Positions 34,390 to 42,542 are shown, counted from the first letter of the stretch. The stretch: 64,000 bases of DNA from Deltaproteobacteria bacterium (GCA_016703535.1 JADJBV010000001.1:4330001-4394000); one strand, 5' to 3'. A program made the numbers and translations. The notes: generated from the sequence alone by a model not told the origin.

Positions 34390-35043
34390 ATGCAAGGCCA
34401 TGGCCTCGTCGGCACGCTCCTCTCACTCCCAATCTTCCAGGCCGAATGGGTACTCTGGTTCCTGATCGCGCTTTCGCTGGTTTCGGTCGCGATCATGGTC
34501 GAGCGGTGGTTCTTCTACCGATCCCATCGAGTGGACAGCGACGCGATCCGCGTGGAGTTGGAGCGGATGTTGGTGGCCGGCGACTTCGTGGGCGCCGCCG
34601 AATACCTGAAGAAGTTCGATTCGCTCGAGACCAACGTGGTCTTGTTCGCGCTGCGCCAATATCGGCGCGGACCCGACTCGGTGGAAGAGCTGCTCCACGG
34701 CGCCGAGTCCAAAGAAAAGCAGCGCTACAACAGCCGGCTGCAAGTGTTGGCGACCGTTGGCAGCAACGCCCCGTTCATTGGGCTGTTCGGCACGGTGCTC
34801 GGCATCATCCAAGCGTTCAAGGACCTGGCCAACGCCTCAGCCGGTGTCGGCAACAGCGTCATGGGCGGCATCTCGGAGGCCTTGGTGGCGACCGCGGTGG
34901 GCCTCTTGGTCGCGATCCCGGCAGTGGTCGCCTACAACATCTTCAACGGCAAGGTGAAGGACGTCTCCAGCAACGCCAACCTGCTGTCGAAGACCTTGTT
35001 GTCGGTCCTCAAGTCGGACGAAGCCGCCAACCCGGGAGCCTGA
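34390..35043 (+). CDS. exbB: ExbB/TolQ family proton channel subunit
   Basis: 217 aa. Membrane segments at about 16-38 (WVLWFLIALSLVSVAIMVER), about 118-140 (VGSNAPFIGLFGTVLGIIQAF, the signature around the second segment) and about 160-182 (ATAVGLLVAIPAVVAYNIF). With ExbD it forms the proton channel that drives TonB. AGAAGG precedes the ATG. TolQ of the Tol-Pal system is the alternative, but the downstream tonB and the divergent receptor favour ExbB. Confidence 0.93.
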   Translation: MQGHGLVGTLLSLPIFQAEWVLWFLIALSLVSVAIMVERWFFYRSHRVDSDAIRVELERMLVAGDFVGAAEYLKKFDSLETNVVLFALRQYRRGPDSVEELLHGAESKEKQRYNSRLQVLATVGSNAPFIGLFGTVLGIIQAFKDLANASAGVGNSVMGGISEALVATAVGLLVAIPAVVAYNIFNGKVKDVSSNANLLSKTLLSVLKSDEAANPGA

Positions 35044-35046
35044 GCG

Positions 35047-35466
35047 ATGGCCGGACAATCGACCAGCGACAGCGACGACGCGATCTCGGCGATCAACGTG
35101 ACGCCCTTCGTGGACATCGTCTTGGTGCTCCTGATCATCCTGATGGTCACCAGCACCGAGATCGTCCGGGCGTCCTTGAAGGTCGAGCTCCCCAAGGCAG
35201 CCAGCGGCGGTGAGTTGGTCGACACGACCCTCAACATCGTGGTGACCAAAGATGGGGACTACTACCTCGATGGGGCCCAGGTCACCGAGGAGCAGATCGT
35301 CGAGCGGATCAAGACCGAACAGGCGGCAAACACCAAGCTCCAAGCGGTGATCGCCGCGGATCGGGGGGTGGTCTACGGCCGGGTGGTCCGGGTGATCGAC
35401 CTGATCAAAAAGAACGGAGTGACCGGCTTTGCGTTGAACATAGAGCGAGAAGCCGGGAGCCCATGA
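35047..35466 (+). CDS. exbD: ExbD/TolR family biopolymer transport protein
   Basis: 139 aa, three bases after exbB. One membrane helix at about 20-42: INVTPFVDIVLVLLIILMVT, with the essential Asp (FVDIVLVLL) that carries protons. The periplasmic part contains the peptidoglycan-binding-like sequence LQAVIAADRGVVYGRVV and the closing strand VTGFALNIE. It overlaps tonB by four bases (ATGA). Confidence 0.95.
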   Translation: MAGQSTSDSDDAISAINVTPFVDIVLVLLIILMVTSTEIVRASLKVELPKAASGGELVDTTLNIVVTKDGDYYLDGAQVTEEQIVERIKTEQAANTKLQAVIAADRGVVYGRVVRVIDLIKKNGVTGFALNIEREAGSP

Positions 35467-36383
35467 CCTCGACCACCACCTATCGAGCCAAACAGGCCCA
35501 AAAGGCCGAGCGGCGTCGCCTCGCGGCCCGGGCGGTGCGGCAACACCGAGCGCCGGCGGCCCACGCGCCCATCCCGGTCGAAGATCCGCTGCTCCACGCG
35601 GGCGCCAAACCAGGGTGGGCGCTCTCTCGTTCGGCGATCGTCACCATCGCCGCGGTCGTGTTGCACGGGCTGGTGTTGGGGGCCCTGTCGCTCGCGGCCG
35701 ACTTTACGGCCCGCTTTCGGATCGAGGACAACTCGGACACCGTCGAAGTGGCGGTCGTGGAGCAGGTCAAACCGCCGCCCCCACCACCACCGCCGCCGCC
35801 GCCGCCTGAAAAGCCGTACGAGCCGCCGCCGGAGCCGCCGAAGCCCAAACCCAAAAAACCGCCGCCGCCGCCGCCGCCGGATCCGATCGACGTGCCCCCG
35901 GAGCCGCCGAAGGAGGAGCCCGCCAAGGAGCAGCCCAAGACCGTGGTTGGCCTGAACGCCGATTCGACCGTCGAAGGGGGCGCCGGTCCGTCCTTCGCCA
36001 CCGGCAACACCCGCATGGGCACCACCGACACCACCGCCGAGGATCCGAACGCGGTGAAGGCGCTCCCCAAGGGCCCAGTCAAACCGCCCGAACCCCCGCC
36101 CCCTCCCACGATCGTGGCGCCGCGGCGCCTCAAGGAGGTACGCCCGCTCTACCCCGAGCGATATCGGCAGATGGGCTACGAGGGTGAGGTGACGGTCAAG
36201 GCGACCATCAGCGAAACCGGCGAGGTGACCAACGTGGAGATCTTGGTGCCGTCGCCCTACGCCGAGTTCAATTTTGCGGCCAAAAAGGCGGCGTTCCGGG
36301 AGCGCTTTTCGCCGGCCACCAAAGACGGCAAGCCGATCGCCTACGTGTTGACCTACCGCTACCACTTCACCTTGGAGCAATAA
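35463..36383 (+). CDS. tonB: TonB energy-transducing protein
   Basis: 306 aa. An unusually long cytoplasmic N-terminus (about 55 residues, Arg/Ala-rich) precedes the single membrane helix (SAIVTIAAVVLHGLVLGAL, about 58-78). Next comes a Pro/Lys/Glu-rich periplasmic spacer (about 98-160) with two long proline runs. The C-terminal TonB domain occupies about 225-306: LKEVRPLYPERYRQMGYEGE, TVKATISETGEVTNVEIL and YVLTYRYHFTL. Start codon overlaps exbD by four bases. Together with the divergent receptor and fasciclin lipoprotein this is a complete uptake unit. Confidence 0.95.
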   Translation: MTSTTTYRAKQAQKAERRRLAARAVRQHRAPAAHAPIPVEDPLLHAGAKPGWALSRSAIVTIAAVVLHGLVLGALSLAADFTARFRIEDNSDTVEVAVVEQVKPPPPPPPPPPPPEKPYEPPPEPPKPKPKKPPPPPPPDPIDVPPEPPKEEPAKEQPKTVVGLNADSTVEGGAGPSFATGNTRMGTTDTTAEDPNAVKALPKGPVKPPEPPPPPTIVAPRRLKEVRPLYPERYRQMGYEGEVTVKATISETGEVTNVEILVPSPYAEFNFAAKKAAFRERFSPATKDGKPIAYVLTYRYHFTLEQ

Positions 36384-36388
36384 GACCC

Positions 36389-36421
36389 GCGGGCCCTAAG
36401 GGCTCGCGACCCTAAGGGCTC
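36389..36421. terminator. Tandem CCCTAAGGGCTC hairpin unit in the tonB / unknown-gene convergent gap
   Basis: CCCTAAGGGCTC occurs at 36394-36405 and again at 36410-36421. Around the first copy GCGGGCCCT (36389-36397) pairs with AGGGCTCGC (36399-36407), one pair being a G-U wobble. The position in the 45-base gap between convergent genes suggests a bidirectional terminator; there is no clear U-run. The 11-mer GGGCCCTAAGG here is shared with the right end of element B (29729-29739). Confidence 0.4.
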
Positions 36422-36428
36422 ACTTCGC

Positions 36429-37259
36429 TCAGAACTTGAAGCGGAGATCGAAGCCTGGAGTGTCGCCGAAGCGAGGCGCCACCGCCCCCGGGAGCCCCGG
36501 GATAAAGGCACCCTCTCGTTGGACCGCCTCCCTGACGTAGGGAGGGAGTCGACTGGTGAGCCCTTCGCCAGGAGGATTTTGAGCGACGGTGGTGCCACCG
36601 GTGGCGTAGAGCTGCTCGGCCCGCACCGCGTTTTCGAAGCGCTCCACCCGTTCGCCGATCTGTCGATCGAGATCGGCCCGGGCCGGGCTGCCGACCGGGT
36701 GTTGATCGCGGCTGGCCTCCAAGGCCGAGACGTCGGCGACCGCGCCCCGGGTGAGGGTGCGGATCGAGCGTTGGGCCTGGGCCTCCGGGCCGGTGACGTT
36801 GCGTTCCGCGGCTTGATTGAGTGAACGGGCCGCGACGTCGCCGACCGACCGGACGTGGTCGGCTTCGGTCTGCATCGCCATCGTTTCGGTCAAGGTCGGT
36901 AGGAGCCGGGGCGGGGCCCAGATCCCGGTGACTGGGGGGCGCACCGACTCGGCCCGGGGATCGGCGCCGGTGATCACGTCGACCTCCGGCCGAGAGTCAG
37001 CGGCGGCCCGGATCCGCTCGGCCCGATTGAGCTGGCCCTCTCGAGTCGGCGAACGAGCCTCGAGGGCTGAGATCCGATCGTAGAGCTGTTCGGCCTCGGC
37101 CCGCCCCTGGATCACGTGATCGGCGCCGGCGATGGCCTCGAGCTCGGTCGCCGGGATCCCCGACTCCCGGACCGCGGTGGCCAAGGAATCGGAGCTGCGC
37201 AGGTCGATGGGGCGCTGCTCCAGGGAACGGACGAAGCTCTCTCGGTCGATGCGGGTCAT
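36429..37259 (-). CDS. Unknown protein, helical, with a degenerate EF-hand-like N-terminal module
   Basis: 276 aa, no signal peptide. Residues 15-65 (RPIDLRSSDSLATAVRESGI, then LEAIAGADHVIQGRAEAEQL) resemble short helical modules found at the N-termini of secreted cell-wall-active proteins in this bacterial group, where AxADxVIxG substitutes for an EF-hand loop; this is a recollection, not a match I can prove. The middle is charged and helical (ARSLNQAAERNVTGPEAQAQ), and the C-terminus is Gly/Pro-rich (LPPYVREAVQREGAF, GLPGAVAPRFGDTPG). No catalytic motif is visible. Convergent with tonB. Confidence 0.55.
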   Translation of the reverse strand: MTRIDRESFVRSLEQRPIDLRSSDSLATAVRESGIPATELEAIAGADHVIQGRAEAEQLYDRISALEARSPTREGQLNRAERIRAAADSRPEVDVITGADPRAESVRPPVTGIWAPPRLLPTLTETMAMQTEADHVRSVGDVAARSLNQAAERNVTGPEAQAQRSIRTLTRGAVADVSALEASRDQHPVGSPARADLDRQIGERVERFENAVRAEQLYATGGTTVAQNPPGEGLTSRLPPYVREAVQREGAFIPGLPGAVAPRFGDTPGFDLRFKF

Positions 37260-37407
37260 GGCAAGAGGCGTACAGCATGGGGCACACCGGCCGATGACGA
37301 CTGGGCTTTTTCCGTCGCGGGCCCCGAGGGCGGCCGGGTCCGGGGTCCGAACCGCAAGAGCTGCACGTCCTCCGCGCCGCGTCCGCGCCTGCCCATTGGG
37401 AGAGGGG

Positions 37408-38220
37408 CTAGTCCTCGCGCATCGCGAAGATCAGGCCGCAGTCTCCCACGACCTCGAAGGGACGTTGTTCACCCCAAACCGTGAAGCCCCGCTCCACCAA
37501 CATCGCCTGCACCACCGTCGCGCGTGACGTGAACTGCTCACACTCCATGGTGATCTGCCGGATCAAGGGCCAGTGACGGTCTTCGATCCCCGCCAAGACC
37601 TCGAGCTCAGCGCCTTCGACGTCGATCTTCAGGAGGTCAACCTGGCCGATCGCCTGCTCGTCCAGGATCGCCGAGAGGGGACGCACCTGAGCCAACACCC
37701 GCTCGGGACGCAAGGCACCTTGCACTTGGCCGCGGATCATCCCCTCCAGCAGCGCCGGAGGGAGGGGCGCCAACATGCCGAGGAGTTCGCCGTCGCGGAT
37801 CATCTGCAGCACCTGATCACCGATCCGCGTACGTTCGGCGTCGATCACCTCGGGGCCCCGAAACTGAGAAGACAAGACCGGCATCTGAGGGAAGTAGGCG
37901 AACTCCACCTCGGCCTCGACCCGGCCCAAGCCACAGGGATAAAGCCGCATCACCTCACCCAGGGGCGAAAGGTTCTGGGCCAAGACCGCGTAGACCGCCG
38001 GCATCGGCTCGAAGGCGTGGACTCGAATTGCGCCACCGAGGCGCTCGAAGGCCCGACCGCTGAAGACCCCGACGTTGGCTCCGGCATCCACGATCGTGGC
38101 GTCGGCGGGGAGCTGGAAGCGGGGCTCGAAGTAGCGGTCGACCTCGGCCCCCATCATCTCTGCCTCCGTAGAATCAAAGGCTTGCAGCGTTAGACCGCCC
38201 GGCAGGCGAATGGGGACCAC
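37408..38220 (-). CDS. FkbM family SAM-dependent methyltransferase
   Basis: 270 aa, GTG start at 38220. The SAM-binding motif I is ADATIVDAGANVGVFSGRAF (G-A-N-V-G), with the acidic strand-2 end in IRVHAFEPMPAVYAVL. The FkbM-type C-terminal core is VDLLKIDVEGAELEVLAGI (D-V-E-G-A-E) followed by IRQITMECEQFT. These enzymes methylate hydroxyls of sugars, lipids or polyketides. Residues 115-190 form an insert without recognisable motifs. It lies back to back with the small Met/Cys-rich gene. Confidence 0.92.
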   Translation of the reverse strand: MVPIRLPGGLTLQAFDSTEAEMMGAEVDRYFEPRFQLPADATIVDAGANVGVFSGRAFERLGGAIRVHAFEPMPAVYAVLAQNLSPLGEVMRLYPCGLGRVEAEVEFAYFPQMPVLSSQFRGPEVIDAERTRIGDQVLQMIRDGELLGMLAPLPPALLEGMIRGQVQGALRPERVLAQVRPLSAILDEQAIGQVDLLKIDVEGAELEVLAGIEDRHWPLIRQITMECEQFTSRATVVQAMLVERGFTVWGEQRPFEVVGDCGLIFAMRED

Positions 38221-38314
38221 GCCGCCACCCTAACAAGGCCTGGGCCACCGGCGCGACCGCTGGACCCACGGTTAAGGTGGGACAATGTAGTCAAGCTCTG
38301 GATATCATTCGCGG

Positions 38315-38333
38315 TTCGCGCATTTTTCGCGCA
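38315..38333. promoter_or_regulatory. Direct repeat TTCGCGCA x2 (11-base period) upstream of the 65-aa gene
   Basis: TTCGCGCA at 38315-38322 and at 38326-38333, one helical turn apart, separated by TTT. The second copy ends where the -35 of the promoter using TATACT at 38356 would begin, and no -35 hexamer is present there. This is the arrangement of an activator-dependent promoter. Confidence 0.45.
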
Positions 38334-38355
38334 ACAGAGCCGGCGGGTGCACCGA

Positions 38356-38361
38356 TATACT
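38356..38361 (+). promoter_or_regulatory. Candidate -10 element TATACT
   Basis: TATACT within ACCGATATACTCG matches the -10 consensus at five of six positions and is rare in this GC-rich sequence. It lies 50 bases before the ATG of the 65-aa gene. The expected -35 region is poor (AACAGA). Confidence 0.45.
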
Positions 38362-38410
38362 CGCCGCTGGTCGAGGACACCTCGAACCCGCATCGCATCC
38401 AGGAGGACAC

Positions 38411-38608
38411 ATGAGCTGCAGAGTTAGTCAGGAAAACCGGGACGCCGCCTACATGAGGTTGGAGAACGCCCGTAGCGCCACCGAACAGAGTTCGTCCGGC
38501 AGCATGGAGGCGATGCACATCATGGAAGGCCTGCTGAACACGGGTATGCAGCTGGGCGGGATGATGCTGGGGATGTTGGGCAGCTGCGCCGGCTGCGCTG
38601 GGATGTGA
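38411..38608 (+). CDS. Small Met-rich protein with a Cys-containing C-terminus
   Basis: 65 aa, ten of them Met. The ribosome-binding site is exceptionally strong (AGGAGG at 38401-38406, four bases before ATG). Residues 1-30 are hydrophilic (SQENRDAAYMRLENARSATE). Residues 41-65 run LLNTGMQLGGMMLGMLGSC, then AGCAGM: a Gly-Gly pair at 49-50, a hydrophobic Gly/Met segment and Cys59/Cys62 as CxxC. Could be a membrane-active peptide, a metal-binding protein or a peptide precursor with a double-glycine leader. No family recognised. It precedes an unknown gene, a P450 and a methyltransferase on the same strand. Confidence 0.6.
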   Translation: MSCRVSQENRDAAYMRLENARSATEQSSSGSMEAMHIMEGLLNTGMQLGGMMLGMLGSCAGCAGM

Positions 38609-38633
38609 GTCGCGTTAGGCTCGGTCCCTCGCC

Positions 38634-39134
38634 ATGAAGGATACGATCCTCGACGACATCGCCAAGTACAAGGCGCCGACCAAGGTGCCACCGATCGCGG
38701 TGCTCGGTTTTCAGCTCTACGAAGAGGCCGGTTTCAAGATGACCGACGCCTCAGTGGAGGTGTTGCGGGCGGCGCTGGCGGTCTACGAGGACGATCTCAA
38801 AGCGTTGACCGACGCCAACATCGGCTTGGGCGTGTTCGCGCTTTATCTGCGTGACACCCGCAAGGACACCGAGGCCGCCGAGTTGGTGGCCAAGTTGATC
38901 AAAGAGACCGCACCCCAATACAACGCGATCGGGGAGCGGGTGGTGAACGCCCTCAAGGACCTGCAGATCTCGGCGGTCAACCTGCTGGCCCGCTTCACCA
39001 ACCAAGATCAGTCGGCCCAAAGCCGGGCGCCCAAGTTCGGCGAGGCCAGCCCCAAGGGCACCTTGCCGCTGAAGGAGCTCAAGCCGGTGCGGAACATGCC
39101 CGAGCGCCCTTCGGTGACGAAACCCAAGAAGTGA
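38634..39134 (+). CDS. Unknown cytoplasmic protein upstream of the P450
   Basis: 166 aa, no signal peptide or membrane segment. Largely helical and acidic (LEEAGFKMTD-like helix, EVLRAALAVYEDDLKALTDA, DTRKDTEAAELVAKLIKETA), with a basic, Pro/Lys-rich disordered tail ending in VTKPKK. No cysteine. No recognised fold; perhaps an adaptor. It starts 25 bases after the small Met-rich gene and ends 13 before the P450, so the genes likely share a transcript. Confidence 0.6.
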   Translation: MKDTILDDIAKYKAPTKVPPIAVLGFQLYEEAGFKMTDASVEVLRAALAVYEDDLKALTDANIGLGVFALYLRDTRKDTEAAELVAKLIKETAPQYNAIGERVVNALKDLQISAVNLLARFTNQDQSAQSRAPKFGEASPKGTLPLKELKPVRNMPERPSVTKPKK

Positions 39135-39147
39135 GTCCCCGTCCGAG

Positions 39148-40482
39148 ATGAGCCCCTCGCCCCGTCCCCCTGGACCCACCTGGGCCACCGAAACCCGACG
39201 ACCCTGGAAGGTGATCTATTCGGAGATCAGCCGTGGTCTCTTGCCGATCGTCCGCGGCCGCTTCGAACGTTTTGGGGATCTGGTCTACGCCACCAACCTG
39301 ACCGGCACGCCGCTGTACTCCCTGCGGCACCCGGACCACATCCACGAGGTGTTGGTCACTCGGGCCACCGACTTCACGAAGCGGAGCAAGGACCTGGAGG
39401 TCTACCTGGGTCAGGGCTTGTTCACCAGCAACGGCGAGTTCTGGCGCAAACAACGACGGCTGATCCAGCCCGCCTTCCACAAAGAAAACATGTCCCGCTA
39501 CGCCGAGGTGATGATCGAACACACCCGGCAGAAGGTGGCCACCTGGGTGCCCGGCGAGATCCGCGACATCAACCGAGAGATGATGGAGTTGACGCTGACG
39601 GTGGTGGCCCGAGCGCTGCTGAACTACGACACCCAACGTGATCACCTGACGGTGGCCAAAGCGATGGGGGTCATTCAAGAGACCGCCGGCTTCCCTTCGA
39701 TCCTGCCGCGTTGGGTCCCGACCCCCCTTCACAAAAAACAACAAGCCGCGATCGACGCCCTGGACGGGATCATCTTGCCGATGATCGACGCCTGCACGCC
39801 GGAAAACCGGGGCACCGATCTGTTGTCGCTGCTGAAGTTCGAGCCTGGGGAGGCCGGGCCGATGTCCCGCCAACAACTCCGGGACGAGCTGGTCACCATG
39901 TTCATGGCCGGCCACGAGACCACCGCGTTGGCGTTGACCTGGACCTTGTATCTGTTGTCGCAGAACCGAGAAGAAGAGCGGCGGATGCAGGCGGAGGTCG
40001 ACCGAGTGTTGGAGGGGCGCCCGGCCACCTTCGCCGATCTCGAACGTTTGGAGTACGTGCGGCTGGTGGTGCAAGAGAGCTTGCGGATGTTCCCGCCCCT
40101 CTATCTGACGCCGCGGGTGGCCGCGACCGACACCGAGGTCGGCGGTTTTCCGATCAAGAAGGGTTCGGAGTTGTTGATCTGGACCTACTTCCTGCAGCGG
40201 GACGAACGTTGGTTCCCGGATCCGGCTCGCTTTTGGCCCGAGCGGTTTTTGCCGGAGACCCAAGGGGTCCTGCACCCTCACGCCTTCATACCCTTCGGCG
40301 CCGGCCCCCGGGCCTGCATCGGTCGGCACTTCGCCATGGCCGAGCTGGTGTTGATGTTGGCCTCGATCGCTCAACGCTGCGAACTGCGCCTAGCGCCTGG
40401 ACAAGATGTACGAATGAACGCCCGAGTGACCTTGGCCCCCCAGTTCCCCATCCAAATGGAGATCTTGGAGCGGCGCTCTTGA
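39148..40482 (+). CDS. Cytochrome P450 monooxygenase
   Basis: 444 aa, complete. The oxygen-activation I-helix is MFMAGHETTALALTWTLYLL (A-G-x-E-T-T). The K-helix ExxR is in QESLRMFPPLY. The heme loop is FIPFGAGPRACIGRHFAMAE with the axial Cys. WRKQRRLIQPAFHKENMSRY and the meander region WFPDPARFWPERFL match the CYP4/CYP110-like groups that hydroxylate fatty acids, terpenes or related lipids. Reductase partners are not in the window. Its stop overlaps the start of the methyltransferase (TTGA), so the two enzymes are probably coupled in one tailoring pathway. Confidence 0.96.
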   Translation: MSPSPRPPGPTWATETRRPWKVIYSEISRGLLPIVRGRFERFGDLVYATNLTGTPLYSLRHPDHIHEVLVTRATDFTKRSKDLEVYLGQGLFTSNGEFWRKQRRLIQPAFHKENMSRYAEVMIEHTRQKVATWVPGEIRDINREMMELTLTVVARALLNYDTQRDHLTVAKAMGVIQETAGFPSILPRWVPTPLHKKQQAAIDALDGIILPMIDACTPENRGTDLLSLLKFEPGEAGPMSRQQLRDELVTMFMAGHETTALALTWTLYLLSQNREEERRMQAEVDRVLEGRPATFADLERLEYVRLVVQESLRMFPPLYLTPRVAATDTEVGGFPIKKGSELLIWTYFLQRDERWFPDPARFWPERFLPETQGVLHPHAFIPFGAGPRACIGRHFAMAELVLMLASIAQRCELRLAPGQDVRMNARVTLAPQFPIQMEILERRS

Positions 40483-41297
40483 ACCTGGAAGGTGTCTCCC
40501 GCACCGCCTTGATGACCCTCCGGGCCCGGGCCGACGAACACAAAAAGCGGCGGCGCTTGTTCGCCGATCCGGACGCGGTCGCTTGGTTGGCCAAGCTCGG
40601 TTGGCCCAAAGAGCTGGATCGCCACTACTCCTGGTGGGTGCAAGGCAAGACGGCGATCCGGGTCGACCACATCGACGAGCTGGTGCGCACCTGCCGAGAG
40701 GGCTTCGACAGCAACACGGTCGTGGAGTTGGCCTGTGGGCTTTCGTCGCGGCGCCAGCGGATCGGCAACCCGGGACTGTGGATCGACCTGGACCTTCCGG
40801 AGGTGATCACCGTCCGAGAAGGACTGGGGATCTCGGGCGAAGGGCAACGCCACTTGGCGGCTTCGGTGATGGACTTTGGCTGGATGGACGCCTTGGCGGG
40901 CCGCACGCCCGAAAAGACCATCGTGATCGCCGAAGGGTTGTTCTACTACTTGCCGCTCCGGGACGTGTACCAGCTCTTCGAGGAGATGCGCCGTCGACTT
41001 CCCGGTGCGGCGATCATCTACGATGTGATCGGTGAGGTGGACTTCGAGTCGGCCCGAAAGTTCTCCGACGCGTTGGGGGCGCCGATCCACTGGGCCAACA
41101 AGAGCCCCTTCGAACAAGGGATGATCGACTTTGGCGTGGCCACCATCCCGGGCCTGGAGCCCGAGGGGGTGGTGGCGGACTCGGTCAAACGAGCCCCTCA
41201 ACCTTGGCGTTTCCTGTTGCAGCGGGCGCTGAAGATCGAAAACCTGCGGGACCGCCGCAGCGGGATCATCGTGGGTTGGCTGGCGCCTCTGCGTTGA
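40479..41297 (+). CDS. LCM-type (leucine carboxyl methyltransferase family) SAM methyltransferase
   Basis: About 272 aa from a TTG at 40479; the conserved N-terminal EGVSRTALMTLRARADEHKK begins right there, so the later ATG at 40512 would cut it. VVELACGLSSRRQRIGNPGL is the SAM-binding loop of this family and WIDLDLPEVITVREGL its companion. KTIVIAEGLFYYLPLRDVYQ is the third conserved block. Members methylate carboxyl or hydroxyl groups of natural products and lipids. Overlaps the P450 stop by four bases. Its end overlaps the convergent glycosyltransferase by 32 bases. Confidence 0.87.
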   Translation: MNLEGVSRTALMTLRARADEHKKRRRLFADPDAVAWLAKLGWPKELDRHYSWWVQGKTAIRVDHIDELVRTCREGFDSNTVVELACGLSSRRQRIGNPGLWIDLDLPEVITVREGLGISGEGQRHLAASVMDFGWMDALAGRTPEKTIVIAEGLFYYLPLRDVYQLFEEMRRRLPGAAIIYDVIGEVDFESARKFSDALGAPIHWANKSPFEQGMIDFGVATIPGLEPEGVVADSVKRAPQPWRFLLQRALKIENLRDRRSGIIVGWLAPLR

Positions 41298-42531
41298 GCA
41301 TCCCCTCCAGGAGCTGCACCGCCCGGCCTACCCCGTCTTCGCCCTGAATTTGGGCCCCAATTCGCTCGGCCGCTTGTTGGTATTTGGGGGTGGCCACCGC
41401 CCGGATCGCCTTGGCCAGACGGGCCGCGGTGAGTTCACTCCTGAAGGTGGGTTTGGGCGTGAGGCCCCGTTCGTGGAGCATGCCCGCCCAGTAGTATTGG
41501 TCGAAGAGGTGGGGCACCGCCACCGACGGCACCTTGGCCCAAGTGGCGGCGGTCGAGGTCCCGGCCCCGGCGTGGTGAACGACACAACCGGCCTGGGCGA
41601 AGAGGAAGTCGTGGGGCACGTAGCCCACCGACAACGTCGGCGGATCACCGGGCCCCGGCTGGGCGACCAGGCCCGTATAACCGGCTTGAACGATGGCCGG
41701 CCGTCCCACCATTCGCAAGGCAGCTTGCACAAGTTCGTTGCTGGCTTGGCTGTCGTTGCCACCCATCGAGCCGAAGGTGACCACCACCGGCCGCGGGTGT
41801 TCGGCCAAAAAGGCGGCCAACTCGGGCGGGGGCTGATAAGGGCGAGGCCGCTCCATGAAGGCCCCGGTCAGGTGGACCTGCGGGGGCCAATCGGTGCGGG
41901 CGTGGACCAAGCTGGGTGAAGCCGCCACCAGGTGCAGGTGGGGCGAAACGGCCCCGGCGACCCCCAAGCTGCGAGGCGGCGCGCCCAAGCTGGACAAGAG
42001 CAAAGAGGTGCGTCGGTTGATGCCTTGGGAGAGATCGTAGAGCGTCTTCCAGGTCATCTTGGTCCACCAAAGGCCCAAACGCGGCAGCGGATACACCGGC
42101 GCCTCGTCGGTGGGGATCAGGTGGGGCAACAAAGTCACCGAAGCCCAGCGGCGCCGGTTTTTGATGGCCGCCTCTTGCCCCAAAAGATCGAAGCCGTGGT
42201 TGACCACCAAGTCCGCGTCCTTCGACGCCGAAAGGTGCACCTCGAAGCGGCGTTCGGCGCTGGTCAAGAAGAGCCGATTGAGGAGCAACTCGAACTGCTG
42301 GAGCGGCTCTTTGATCTTGCGGACCTCGTCGAGGACCCGATTGAAGGACTCGACGTTGAACTGGGATCCTTCGGCGACAAACTCCAGGCCCCGGGCCTTC
42401 ACCCGCTCTTCGTGGAAGGCGTGGCTGACGATCCGGACTCGGTGTCCCCGAGCCAAGAGCCCTTCGCCGAGGGCCAAATAGGGCAAGAGGTCACCCGTGG
42501 TGCCGACGGTGGTCAGGACGAAGGTGGCCAT
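41266..42531 (-). CDS. UGT/MGT-type glycosyltransferase (GT1)
   Basis: 421 aa from ATG 42531 (MATFVLTTVGTTGDLLPYLA). The N-terminal domain begins like macrolide or sterol glucosyltransferases (VLTTVGTTGDLLPYLALGEG, GHRVRIVSH). The C-terminal donor-binding domain shows VVTFGSMGG, LSVGYVPHDFLFAQAGCVVH, HHAGAGTSTAATWAKVPSVA and VPHLFDQYYWAGML, the GT1 nucleotide-sugar signature. It attaches a sugar to a lipid, sterol or small molecule. The TTG/ATG region has no obvious ribosome-binding site. Close to a P450 and a methyltransferase, which suggests glycosylation of the same lipid product. Confidence 0.93.
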   Translation of the reverse strand: MATFVLTTVGTTGDLLPYLALGEGLLARGHRVRIVSHAFHEERVKARGLEFVAEGSQFNVESFNRVLDEVRKIKEPLQQFELLLNRLFLTSAERRFEVHLSASKDADLVVNHGFDLLGQEAAIKNRRRWASVTLLPHLIPTDEAPVYPLPRLGLWWTKMTWKTLYDLSQGINRRTSLLLSSLGAPPRSLGVAGAVSPHLHLVAASPSLVHARTDWPPQVHLTGAFMERPRPYQPPPELAAFLAEHPRPVVVTFGSMGGNDSQASNELVQAALRMVGRPAIVQAGYTGLVAQPGPGDPPTLSVGYVPHDFLFAQAGCVVHHAGAGTSTAATWAKVPSVAVPHLFDQYYWAGMLHERGLTPKPTFRSELTAARLAKAIRAVATPKYQQAAERIGAQIQGEDGVGRAVQLLEGMLNAEAPANPR

Positions 42532-42542
42532 CGGGAGGGACT

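Noticed and set aside
35770..35890. CCG-type near-repeats in tonB
   Set aside because: They simply encode the proline runs of the periplasmic spacer.
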